12,929 bases of DNA from Nitrospirae bacterium RIFCSPLOW2_12_42_9. Lineage in GTDB: Bacteria; Nitrospirota; 9FT-COMBO-42-15; HDB-SIOI813. The DNA is taken from contig MHER01000085.1 of NCBI GenBank assembly GCA_001805205.1, forward strand, positions 1 through 12,929, given 5' to 3'. The notes beneath the pieces were generated by a model. The model had not been told where the DNA came from, searched no databases, and saw only the letters and a list, made by a program, of their open reading frames with translations. Numbering within the stretch: position 1 is the stretch's first letter; each line of letters starts with the position of its first letter. Made by a program: the position numbers and the translations under genes. This document shows, in pieces, positions 6,448 to 12,929 of the stretch.

Positions 6448-6928
6448 CCTTGATTTTTTTAAGGTAAAATGTGTCGGCTATATCCTGCGGTCTGTTAGCC
6501 TTATCTTTCATCTCGATAAGCATTTGTAGCGGAATAACAGAAATAGTTATCTTCCCTGCCTTCATTTTCCTTCTTTCTTTGTAGACCTTATCAAAATTAA
6601 ATGGCATTTCTACAAAGACATCAAGCAAGAAGAACGGGTCTTTTGGATCAAGGAGGCTGAAAACCATCATCCCCTTTTCTTTTACCCATTCATCCCTTTT
6701 TTCCTTTTTAATAAAGTCTTCGATCATCACAGGGACTTTTGGTTTAAAACCCATTTCCTTTACCGCATCAATAAATCTTTGAAGGTTAGCATCTTCAAGA
6801 TCCACAATGATGTCTATATCAGCAGTAGCCCTTTCTATACCATAAAGATTAACAGCAATACCACCCACAAGAAGATAACGCACTTTATTTTGATTTAGTG
6901 CATGAAATAAAAGTTCAAATTTTATCAC
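6425..6928 (-). CDS. Nucleotidyltransferase-fold protein (MNT/AbiEii-like)
   Basis: A 167-residue protein with the DNA polymerase beta-type nucleotidyltransferase core. LLVGGIAVNLYG (19-30) is the Gly-rich motif, ADIDIIVD (36-43) supplies the metal-binding Asp37 and Asp39, and the third acidic residue is probably Asp103 (FFLLDVFVEM). The Asp-x-Asp pair is intact, so transfer of a nucleotide to a protein or RNA target is plausible. Relatives include the AbiEii toxin family and MNT antitoxins. The start is GTG 6928, with GAGG six to nine bases upstream overlapping the stop of the RAMP remnant. It overlaps the small gene that follows and lies on the same strand as the Cmr operon 390 bp downstream of cmr6. 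Toxin-antitoxin or defence function is inferred from pairing and context only. Confidence 0.78.
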   Translation of the reverse strand: MIKFELLFHALNQNKVRYLLVGGIAVNLYGIERATADIDIIVDLEDANLQRFIDAVKEMGFKPKVPVMIEDFIKKEKRDEWVKEKGMMVFSLLDPKDPFFLLDVFVEMPFNFDKVYKERRKMKAGKITISVIPLQMLIEMKDKANRPQDIADTFYLKKIKDEWKDES

Positions 6929-6935
6929 ATAAACC

Positions 6936-7199
<264 letters not shown>

Positions 7200-7216
7200 C
7201 TAATTAATGCCCATCT

Positions 7217-7319
7217 TTACGACTCCGTGTTATATGATAGTTTAACAAAACCCAAGAGGAATTTTTCACTGTTCCCGCAGTATCGCCGTCTCCATATCTA
7301 TAGAGGGATAGGATTTCAT
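7217..7319 (-). pseudogene. Second, shorter RAMP-gene remnant, copy B, fused to a 5' stub overlapping the cmr6 stop
   Basis: An ATG at 7319 overlaps the cmr6 stop (ATGA) and opens a 17-codon stub, MKSYPSIDMETAILREQ, ending at 7266. In another frame, 7270 to the TAA at 7217 reads SEKFLLGFVKLSYNTES. This matches copy A ([12 protein letters not shown]) at 10 of 12 residues. The DNA matches at 30 of 38 positions by hand alignment, with half of the differences synonymous. That pattern says both ends came from protein-coding paralogues that diverged under selection before decay. The stub looks like the N-terminus of a gene once coupled to cmr6, joined out of frame to its own last codons by an internal deletion. 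Confidence 0.5.
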
Positions 7320-8452
7320 GAATCCAAAATCTCCTTCAGTTTCTGATATCTTTCCAGCTTTGTCTTATCTCCCTTTTTCTCTGCCCGCTTTTGTGCATCT
7401 TTTAGGTTTATTTTTTCTATGAATTGTCTGGCAAGTATTTTCTTGATACTTAATGGAATAGATTCAGTTTCAAAAAGCTTGGTTGAAAAACCGACGTCAA
7501 ATCCATTAATTGCGAATAGGTCTTGATTGGTCAACCACTCAGCATCAGTTTCTTTTAACGTCAAAAGCAAATTGGAAAATTTCTCATGATTTGGTGATTT
7601 TCTTAAGGCTTCAAATGCCGATTCACATGCTGATGGTGCTTTTGGTTTTGGTTTAGGCATAGGAACTGGTTCATCTTCTAACTCATTAAATATCCCATAC
7701 CCGACCGAGCTTTTTGCGCCTACTCCCCTATCTGACAATGCAGTCTTGAGAAACTCAACGGCGTTTTCAAGATTACTGTGACTATCTGCTACTATAGGGA
7801 AATAAAATTCGCTATCAGAATCAATTACAATAAAAGGAACTGGATTCGGGTCCATGTCATCAGAGGGGAAATCTACCTCTTGGGAATAATATTTCTGGAA
7901 ATGGTTATTCATAATGTCGATTTTTAATTTTGGTACATCCACTGGGAACCCATCCCAAAACTGAACATGACCAACTCCTTCCTGACTGCCAAATATTATA
8001 GGTTCTTTATTTTCAATTCTTTTATCTGTTTCTGTGTCAAACTCTGCGAAAAATTTAGAAATACCTTTGATTGACGATGAGGGTATAAAGGGAAGTCCTG
8101 TGCAGTGATCTAATCTGATAGAGTTTTCAAGGGTATGTTCATCACCTAATCCACAGATTAAAGCATCAGACACTTTAGCCTTGATTATTGCACAATGATA
8201 CCCTTTTGATTTTAAGACTGAAAGAATATTAAAAATCCTGCTCTTCTGGAATTCGGCTATTTTTTGTAATTGAGACTTTCTATTATCGAACTCTGTCTTG
8301 AGTCTAATAAATTCATCAACCTTTTTGTCTTTTAATTCTCGCGGCATATCGAAGCTGCCGTTAAACCTTACCCATTTATTAAATAACAAACTGTAATTAG
8401 CGTTCTTTTTATCTGCTTTAGTTATGCAATCAGGCAAAGGTATAAAAAACAT
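7316..8452 (-). CDS. cmr6: Cmr6, type III-B RAMP subunit, with C-terminal extension
   Basis: A 378-residue Cas7-group RAMP that caps the 3' side of the crRNA in the Cmr effector complex. Family marks are GLGDEHTLENS (101-111), the glycine-rich tract GLPFIPSSSIKGISKFF (119-135) and GVGAKSSVGYGIF (243-255). After a proline-lysine linker (PVPMPKPKPKAP, 262-273) comes a helical, charged tail of about 105 residues (274-378), which I do not recognise and which many Cmr6 proteins lack. The ATG at 8452 follows a strong GGAGGTGG (8454-8461) that overlaps the cmr5 stop. The stop overlaps the ATG of a small relic frame (ATGA), so another gene was once coupled downstream. Confidence 0.9.
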   Translation of the reverse strand: MFFIPLPDCITKADKKNANYSLLFNKWVRFNGSFDMPRELKDKKVDEFIRLKTEFDNRKSQLQKIAEFQKSRIFNILSVLKSKGYHCAIIKAKVSDALICGLGDEHTLENSIRLDHCTGLPFIPSSSIKGISKFFAEFDTETDKRIENKEPIIFGSQEGVGHVQFWDGFPVDVPKLKIDIMNNHFQKYYSQEVDFPSDDMDPNPVPFIVIDSDSEFYFPIVADSHSNLENAVEFLKTALSDRGVGAKSSVGYGIFNELEDEPVPMPKPKPKAPSACESAFEALRKSPNHEKFSNLLLTLKETDAEWLTNQDLFAINGFDVGFSTKLFETESIPLSIKKILARQFIEKINLKDAQKRAEKKGDKTKLERYQKLKEILDS

Positions 8453-8461
8453 ACCACCTCC

Positions 8462-8824
8462 CTATTCAAATATTCCTGCGTTTTCATAACGTTTGACCCA
8501 TTCAAGGAATCTCAAAGATTCTATCTGAACCTCCAGATATCTCTGAGCATCCATAGTGTTAATTTCCTTCAGTACATCTGCTTCAATATATCTTAACTCT
8601 TTAAGCCATGCATTTAAAGTCTTATACATCTTGTCAAATTTATCATTTTCTTTTTCTTTCTTAGCCCTTATAAACGCAATCGCCTGACCAAGTCCATTTT
8701 GCAATATCATTGTCGGAAAGGATTTGCAGAATTGTTTGAATTTTTCTCTCTCATTTCCTTTTTCTGGTATGCCTTCCAACAACGCCAATGCTTTCGCTGC
8801 CCTTTTCTGTGATAATGTCTGCAT
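8462..8824 (-). CDS. cmr5: Cmr5, type III-B small subunit
   Basis: A 120-residue all-helical protein beginning MQTLSQKRAAKALALLEG, which with FPTMILQNGLGQAIAFIRAKKE is typical of Cmr5 (Cas11 group). It forms part of the inner filament that helps hold the target RNA. I start it at the ATG whose A is the last base of the cmr4 stop (TAATG), five bases after AGGAGGTG (8830-8837). The frame is open to an upstream ATG at 8842 inside cmr4, but that start would leave the good ribosome site unused and add MAGGGV, which is merely that site translated. Confidence 0.92.
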   Translation of the reverse strand: MQTLSQKRAAKALALLEGIPEKGNEREKFKQFCKSFPTMILQNGLGQAIAFIRAKKEKENDKFDKMYKTLNAWLKELRYIEADVLKEINTMDAQRYLEVQIESLRFLEWVKRYENAGIFE

Positions 8825-9669
8825 TACTCCACCTCCTGCCATATAAGCCTTGACCAGCCCCTGCCAAGGGTTTCATCACCGCCAATTTGGATATACTCAC
8901 ATAAAATATCTTTTAGCGACTTCATTAAATCATCGGCTTTCTTTTTGTCGTTGCTTTTCCTTTCATCCATCATATAAACTACGGTATAAAAAACGGTATC
9001 AGAGGGGACTAATTCCTGATACCATAGGTTATTTGATGTCTTTTGGTCTGTAAGTTGAATCCTTGCATGTATTTCGGTTGCTGTTTCAATGAGCATGGAA
9101 AAGCTCTTATCAGAGATTATGCATAAATAGTCTACAAGTTTTGATGAGTTATAAAAATCGTCTGAGGGAAGCAATGATTTCAAAGTATCAAGAATTTCTT
9201 TTCCTACCTCACCGATATTTGAAAGCTGCAAGTCCTCAAAGATAATTCTTTGTGCATTTACTTGTCCCAAATAATTTTCATCTTCAACATCAGGAACATT
9301 CCATTCATAACTTTTTTCGATTATTCTGCCATCTCTCTTGAGTTTTCTTAAGATTGCAGGACACGTAACCCATAAAAATGGAGCGACAGAAGATCTTACA
9401 GGGAACAGCAAAATCCTTGCGTCTCCGATGCTGATTGCTCCTGCCTGATCTCCGCTATGTTCTGTGCCGAAGATTGACTCAGTGTTTTCACCCTCATACT
9501 TCTCATAAGCATCCCTGAATGAACCCTTAAGCCCCGATGCTTGGATTGTTGGCCAGCCGGTTGTTTTTTCTCTTTGTATAGGCAGGTCAACTGCCCCAAT
9601 TGCTTGACCTGACCCTGTGTGAAGCGGTGTTTCGCAATATATCCCTACAATACTATGTTTACTGTACAT
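8824..9669 (-). CDS. cmr4: Cmr4, type III-B backbone RAMP and target-RNA nuclease
   Basis: A 281-residue Cas7-type subunit that forms the crRNA-binding backbone and cuts target RNA at six-base intervals. Near the N-terminus is PLHTGSG (15-21), then AVDLPIQRE (26-34) with Asp28 in the place of the catalytic Asp known for Cmr4. Next are the Gly loop ASGLKGSFRDAYEKY (44-58) and near the end YIQIGGDETLGRGWSRL. All family landmarks are present, so cleavage activity is expected. The ATG at 9669 follows GGGAGGGGAA (9671-9680). It overlaps cmr3 by 11 bp and shares one base with the cmr5 start. Confidence 0.95.
   Translation of the reverse strand: MYSKHSIVGIYCETPLHTGSGQAIGAVDLPIQREKTTGWPTIQASGLKGSFRDAYEKYEGENTESIFGTEHSGDQAGAISIGDARILLFPVRSSVAPFLWVTCPAILRKLKRDGRIIEKSYEWNVPDVEDENYLGQVNAQRIIFEDLQLSNIGEVGKEILDTLKSLLPSDDFYNSSKLVDYLCIISDKSFSMLIETATEIHARIQLTDQKTSNNLWYQELVPSDTVFYTVVYMMDERKSNDKKKADDLMKSLKDILCEYIQIGGDETLGRGWSRLIWQEVE
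8830..8837 (-). promoter_or_regulatory. Shine-Dalgarno sequence that fixes the cmr5 start
   Basis: AGGAGGTG within the last codons of cmr4, five bases before the ATG at 8824. Together with the TAATG overlap it points to stop-start translational coupling of cmr4 and cmr5, and argues against the upstream ATG at 8842. Confidence 0.75.
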
Positions 9670-10726
9670 TTTCCCCTCCCAATAAAAATTTATTGTTTTT
9701 GCCTTTTACATTGCATTTTTCGAAATAAAACACAGAGCCTGCTGGCAGATATTGAACCATGTCTTTTGATTTATTCTTTGCCATATCCCAACCCCCAAAC
9801 AATAAAGGTCTTTTTACAGAGTATGATATTAACTTTGATTTTATACCGCCTGGGAGTGAAACATTTAAATCATCATCCAAAAAATCTGTTATGGGCATTC
9901 CAGCAACCACTTTATTAACCTTAAAAGGTGTAGTCGTTACCAGAAATTCAATGCCTGCTTCAAAAGAAGGGAATATCAGGTCAGAAGTCTTTTCATAAAT
10001 GACTGTTCTGTTTTCTCCCCCTAACGGTAGAATGTCTGAATCGGGGAAAGAAGAAACTCCATCCAGACAGAAGACCATGACTGCATTTTCTTTAAATCGC
10101 TTATGCGAGGTTATATACAAATGTCTTTCTTTTGCCGTCCTTAATCCTTTATTCAATGCAATACCCGTCCGCTTTTCATTCTCAAATATATCGCCCAACT
10201 GAGTAAAATCATCTCTATTTAAAGAAGCTATTGAACCTTTTAAATATTTCTCCATTCCTTTAACCGTTATATAATCCTCAACAGGTTTCCAGTCTGAACT
10301 GTCAATGTCATTATGCTTGTCAATCCACATTATATGTTTGAGTCTTGAAGAATGCTTTACTTCATTTAAATGTTTTGGTACAGCGATGGCAAATTTCTTT
10401 TTATCAGATGTTGCAAAAAGATTCGAGGGTGGCGTAAGGAGTATATCAGTGTCTTTTTTTAAGAATGGTCCGATAAAATTGAAACTTTCGGGCAATTCTC
10501 CGAAGCCGACTTCTTTATACCAATCTTTATCGCTATATCTACCGTTTTTGTAACCTTCAAAATCCCCGTTGGATTTCCGGGCAATTACTAACGTTCGGAT
10601 AGCGCCTATAAATGTTTCCGGAGACGGAGGGAATATGGATGTTTGAAAATGAGACTCTCCCATCCCCATAGGTTCGCCGCCTCTAAAAAATAACGTATCA
10701 TTTGGTATCGCTAAATATATAGGCAT
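9659..10726 (-). CDS. cmr3: Cmr3, type III-B Cas5-type RAMP subunit
   Basis: A 355-residue Cas5-group RAMP that grips the 5' handle of the crRNA and contacts Cmr2. The N-terminal block NDTLFFRGGEPMGMGE, then FPPSPETFIGAIRT, is the Cmr3 signature. The middle has GIALN...LRTAKERHLY and the end has FGGWDMAKNKSKDM and LPAGSVFYFE, all family landmarks in order. I chose the ATG at 10726: GGGGGTGAG (10731-10739) lies at good spacing and the cmr2 stop ends one base upstream. A GTG at 10735 would add three residues and overlap cmr2, but has a worse-placed ribosome site. The end overlaps cmr4 by 11 bp. Confidence 0.93.
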   Translation of the reverse strand: MPIYLAIPNDTLFFRGGEPMGMGESHFQTSIFPPSPETFIGAIRTLVIARKSNGDFEGYKNGRYSDKDWYKEVGFGELPESFNFIGPFLKKDTDILLTPPSNLFATSDKKKFAIAVPKHLNEVKHSSRLKHIMWIDKHNDIDSSDWKPVEDYITVKGMEKYLKGSIASLNRDDFTQLGDIFENEKRTGIALNKGLRTAKERHLYITSHKRFKENAVMVFCLDGVSSFPDSDILPLGGENRTVIYEKTSDLIFPSFEAGIEFLVTTTPFKVNKVVAGMPITDFLDDDLNVSLPGGIKSKLISYSVKRPLLFGGWDMAKNKSKDMVQYLPAGSVFYFEKCNVKGKNNKFLLGGENVQ

Positions 10727-10727
10727 T

Positions 10728-12929
10728 TTACTCACCCCCTAAAGCCTGAGCCAGGAAACGGGCAATCATCAATCCATCTGTATTAAGTTTGTTGTTTTGG
10801 TCAAACGACATAATAGCGTTAAGCCGTTGCGCCCTTTCTGCCTTGACTTTCTTAAATTCGTCATCATTCAAAGACTTGTCCCTTTTCCCTTTTTCTATAA
10901 GAGATTCGATAAACTTCACAACAGAACCATCTAATCCCTTTTCTTTAAGCGTTTCAAGAGCAAGTTTGTTTTCATCAATCTTATACATAAGTTTTGAAGA
11001 CTCTTTATCATCTGTTAAATCCTCTATCAGTTTTTGGAAGATAGCAATGAAACTTTTGCCGTTATTATCATCCCACTTTTTTGAAATTACCTTCTCTGCT
11101 CCTGACCGCTTTCTTAATGATATGGCAATAGCGTCCCTCCCCGTCTTTTCTTTAGCCTCGCTGTCCAAAATATGATGAGCATCCGTTATTAAACTTCTTA
11201 GCGGCTCCTTGTGATGTGCAATGACGACTGCTGCAGATATTGTTGAGGCGTCTCCGAGATGTATCAAGAGCCTTTCATTTTTTTGCGGTGTATAGCTTTC
11301 AGTACATTTCTCTATATTTCCGTCTGCTCTTTTGATTAAAAAAGGTGTCCTGTAAAGCTCTCTCAGTTCCTGAGCAGCTCGCAAAACAGTATCAACTGGC
11401 ATTACGGCAAGCACATCGTCACCACCGGCATATATTAAGTGACCTTTATATTTCTTGATTACAAAAGGAACTGTATTTAGCGAAAAATCACCCAATGCCT
11501 CGCTGATTGCCTTGTGCACAGATGGGGTTATATGCCTTTGTTCGTCTATCCTGTTGTTACCGCGCCATCCCGCTGTCTTATCTGTTGCAAGTGATTTTTC
11601 CATTTTTTCGGGCAAGCTGGAATGCATTATATCCCGCCAGGTTGCAAGATCCTTTGACTTTCCATTTACCAGATCGCCCATCTTATCTCCGTCCATCATA
11701 AGAAGTGCGTAATACTTCCCGAAAATATTTGTAATTTTTATATGTGCCTCATCATTAAGTCTCTTGAAAAATCTTTTAACCTTACTATCAGGACTATTTT
11801 TCTCATCATTGTCATGCAACATGTCATAAGCTTTCTCATCACCGTCGCACTCAGTAATGAAATCAGACCAAATGCTTATTTTCTTCTTATCTTCCAACTT
11901 TCTAATAACAGGATCAAAAGCCATTTCTGTGGATGAAGGAAATTTAGCCCCTTTAAAAACATCTCTTAACTGTAAAGGCAATATATTGGGGTTCTTGTAA
12001 ATAAACCGCTTTGTCAGACATATGCTGCAAAGCCTTTCATGCTCTTTAATTTCATCTCCGCTTTGATCTGCAATATTTTTCCAAAAGCCTTTAGTGGCGG
12101 TTCTATCCTCATCAACGCTTAACTGCTGCTGGTTGCCGCACTGAGTACATTTATCTCCCGGTTCTCTGTAGTTTTCATGAAAATGACGAGAATTCTTTGA
12201 GGCCGCGAATATTGACTGTGCCAATTCATGAGAGGGCTGATATAAAATCCCCTGATTCGCAGGATATCCGCTGCTTTTTTCAAAGAGCATGGATAGTTCT
12301 CTGGCTCTCTTAATATCCTTATCTGAAAGCACACCGGTTAAATTATCCTGAAATGTTTTTAGCCATGGAGATGCCTCCCAGTAAAACTCCCATAAGTTTT
12401 TATTTTGTCTCTGCCATATTTGCTCAAAATAGTTAGGGTTTGCACCGGCCAGCATTTTTACAGATTCATATACTGACCTCGATATTTTATTCCAATCATC
12501 ACTTATCGCAGTCATGATTTTTTGTTGTATAATTTCAATAGATTCCTTCGGAAGTATTGCCACAAATTTGTTTGGGAATGAAGCAATTTTAAGGGCATTA
12601 TTATCAGACGTATCAGAAACTTCGGTCAGTCCAGTTTCCTTGAGATAGCTATAGAATAAAGGCTGTCCTGATAATGATGGATAGATTATATGATCCGGAC
12701 CGAATTCATCACAGATGACCCGCATTCCAGACCATGATAAATATGACAATATCATTGAACCCACCCATAAATCTCTTAACTTTCTTGCCTCTGATATGAA
12801 ACCATGCACAGGGCCGATGGAAAATATAAAGAAATAAGGCTCATCTTTGCAGGCAGACAAAGCAGAGACTAATGAGTTATGATGCCAGATTGAATGATCA
12901 GGAACTCTGGTGTCAGCAGGGATCTTATT
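10728..12929 (-). CDS. cmr2: Cas10/Cmr2, type III-B large subunit, 5' end cut by window edge
   Basis: The frame runs through the right edge; 733 residues are visible. The first of them, IPADTRVPDHSIWHHNSLVSAL, is the end of the N-terminal HD region of Cmr2, so the TTG at 12860 is not the true start. Whether the HD nuclease residues exist cannot be seen. Next come FIFSIGPVHGFISEARKLRDLW (start of the first palm domain), a zinc site CTQC (12149-12138) and CSIC (12029-12018), DGDKMGD near 11672-11692, and the palm-domain GGDD at 11426-11415 in LIYAGGDDVLAV. A helical C-terminal domain ends the protein. GGDD is the known active motif for making cyclic oligoadenylate from ATP on target-RNA binding, so signalling is predicted. 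The first gene of the module as seen; cmr1, if present, would be beyond the edge. Confidence 0.94.
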   Translation of the reverse strand, partial: NKIPADTRVPDHSIWHHNSLVSALSACKDEPYFFIFSIGPVHGFISEARKLRDLWVGSMILSYLSWSGMRVICDEFGPDHIIYPSLSGQPLFYSYLKETGLTEVSDTSDNNALKIASFPNKFVAILPKESIEIIQQKIMTAISDDWNKISRSVYESVKMLAGANPNYFEQIWQRQNKNLWEFYWEASPWLKTFQDNLTGVLSDKDIKRARELSMLFEKSSGYPANQGILYQPSHELAQSIFAASKNSRHFHENYREPGDKCTQCGNQQQLSVDEDRTATKGFWKNIADQSGDEIKEHERLCSICLTKRFIYKNPNILPLQLRDVFKGAKFPSSTEMAFDPVIRKLEDKKKISIWSDFITECDGDEKAYDMLHDNDEKNSPDSKVKRFFKRLNDEAHIKITNIFGKYYALLMMDGDKMGDLVNGKSKDLATWRDIMHSSLPEKMEKSLATDKTAGWRGNNRIDEQRHITPSVHKAISEALGDFSLNTVPFVIKKYKGHLIYAGGDDVLAVMPVDTVLRAAQELRELYRTPFLIKRADGNIEKCTESYTPQKNERLLIHLGDASTISAAVVIAHHKEPLRSLITDAHHILDSEAKEKTGRDAIAISLRKRSGAEKVISKKWDDNNGKSFIAIFQKLIEDLTDDKESSKLMYKIDENKLALETLKEKGLDGSVVKFIESLIEKGKRDKSLNDDEFKKVKAERAQRLNAIMSFDQNNKLNTDGLMIARFLAQALGGE

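Noticed and set aside
6262..6928. HepT-MNT toxin-antitoxin pair
   Set aside because: The partner is only about 60 residues and lacks the HEPN Rx4-6H motif of HepT, so I call it only a nucleotidyltransferase with a small partner.
12119..12860. Start of cmr2 at the TTG at 12860 and a 71-residue frame inside it (12119-12334)
   Set aside because: The cmr2 frame continues to the window edge with family-typical residues (PADTRVPDHSIW), so 12860 is internal; the 71-residue frame is an out-of-frame shadow of cmr2 with no ribosome site or family features.

Overview
The window (about 12.9 kb, AT-rich, no RNA genes seen) looks like one contig end from an uncultured Gram-negative-type bacterium. An RpfG-like REC/HD-GYP regulator, an RNase G, a bacterial type III-B CRISPR module and a REP-like repeat of the 'attgcgagcgaagcgaagcaatc' kind together fit groups such as Nitrospirota or the former Deltaproteobacteria. 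That placement is a guess from gene content, not a phylogeny.

Layout: (1) 1-1744, minus strand: a HAD phosphatase/phosphomutase gene followed by a class II aldolase gene cut by the left edge. The edge is a 54-bp tandem duplication with the look of an assembly loop. (2) 1864-2994, plus strand: a c-di-GMP phosphodiesterase response regulator (REC + HD-GYP), divergent from the HAD gene. (3) 2998-4497, minus strand: RNase G, convergent with the regulator with 3 bp between stops. (4) About 4519-6228, minus strand: an IS607-like remnant, made of a tnpB with intact RuvC residues and a serine-recombinase gene cut down to its MerR-type HTH. A REP-like hairpin supplies the tail and stop of the HTH peptide, and a perfect 12+12 bp palindrome covers its start codon. 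(5) 6262-6928, minus strand: a nucleotidyltransferase gene overlapping a small basic protein gene, possibly a toxin-antitoxin-like pair. (6) 6936-7319: C-terminal remnants of two tandem, related RAMP (Csm5-like) genes. (7) 7316-12929, minus strand: a tightly coupled cmr2(cas10)-cmr3-cmr4-cmr5-cmr6 operon, with cmr2 cut by the right edge.

How the genes fit together: Cmr2-Cmr6 would form a type III-B RNA-targeting effector. Cmr4 keeps the Asp used for target-RNA cleavage, and Cmr2 keeps GGDD for cyclic oligoadenylate synthesis. No cmr1, cas6, cas1/cas2, CARF effector or CRISPR array lies in the window. The decayed RAMP genes and the nucleotidyltransferase pair sit on the same strand directly after cmr6 and could be read through from the operon. 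The most unusual parts are the duplicated RAMP remnants, the nucleotidyltransferase pair attached to the Cmr operon, and the intact TnpB beside a recombinase reduced to a DNA-binding domain with its own palindromic site.
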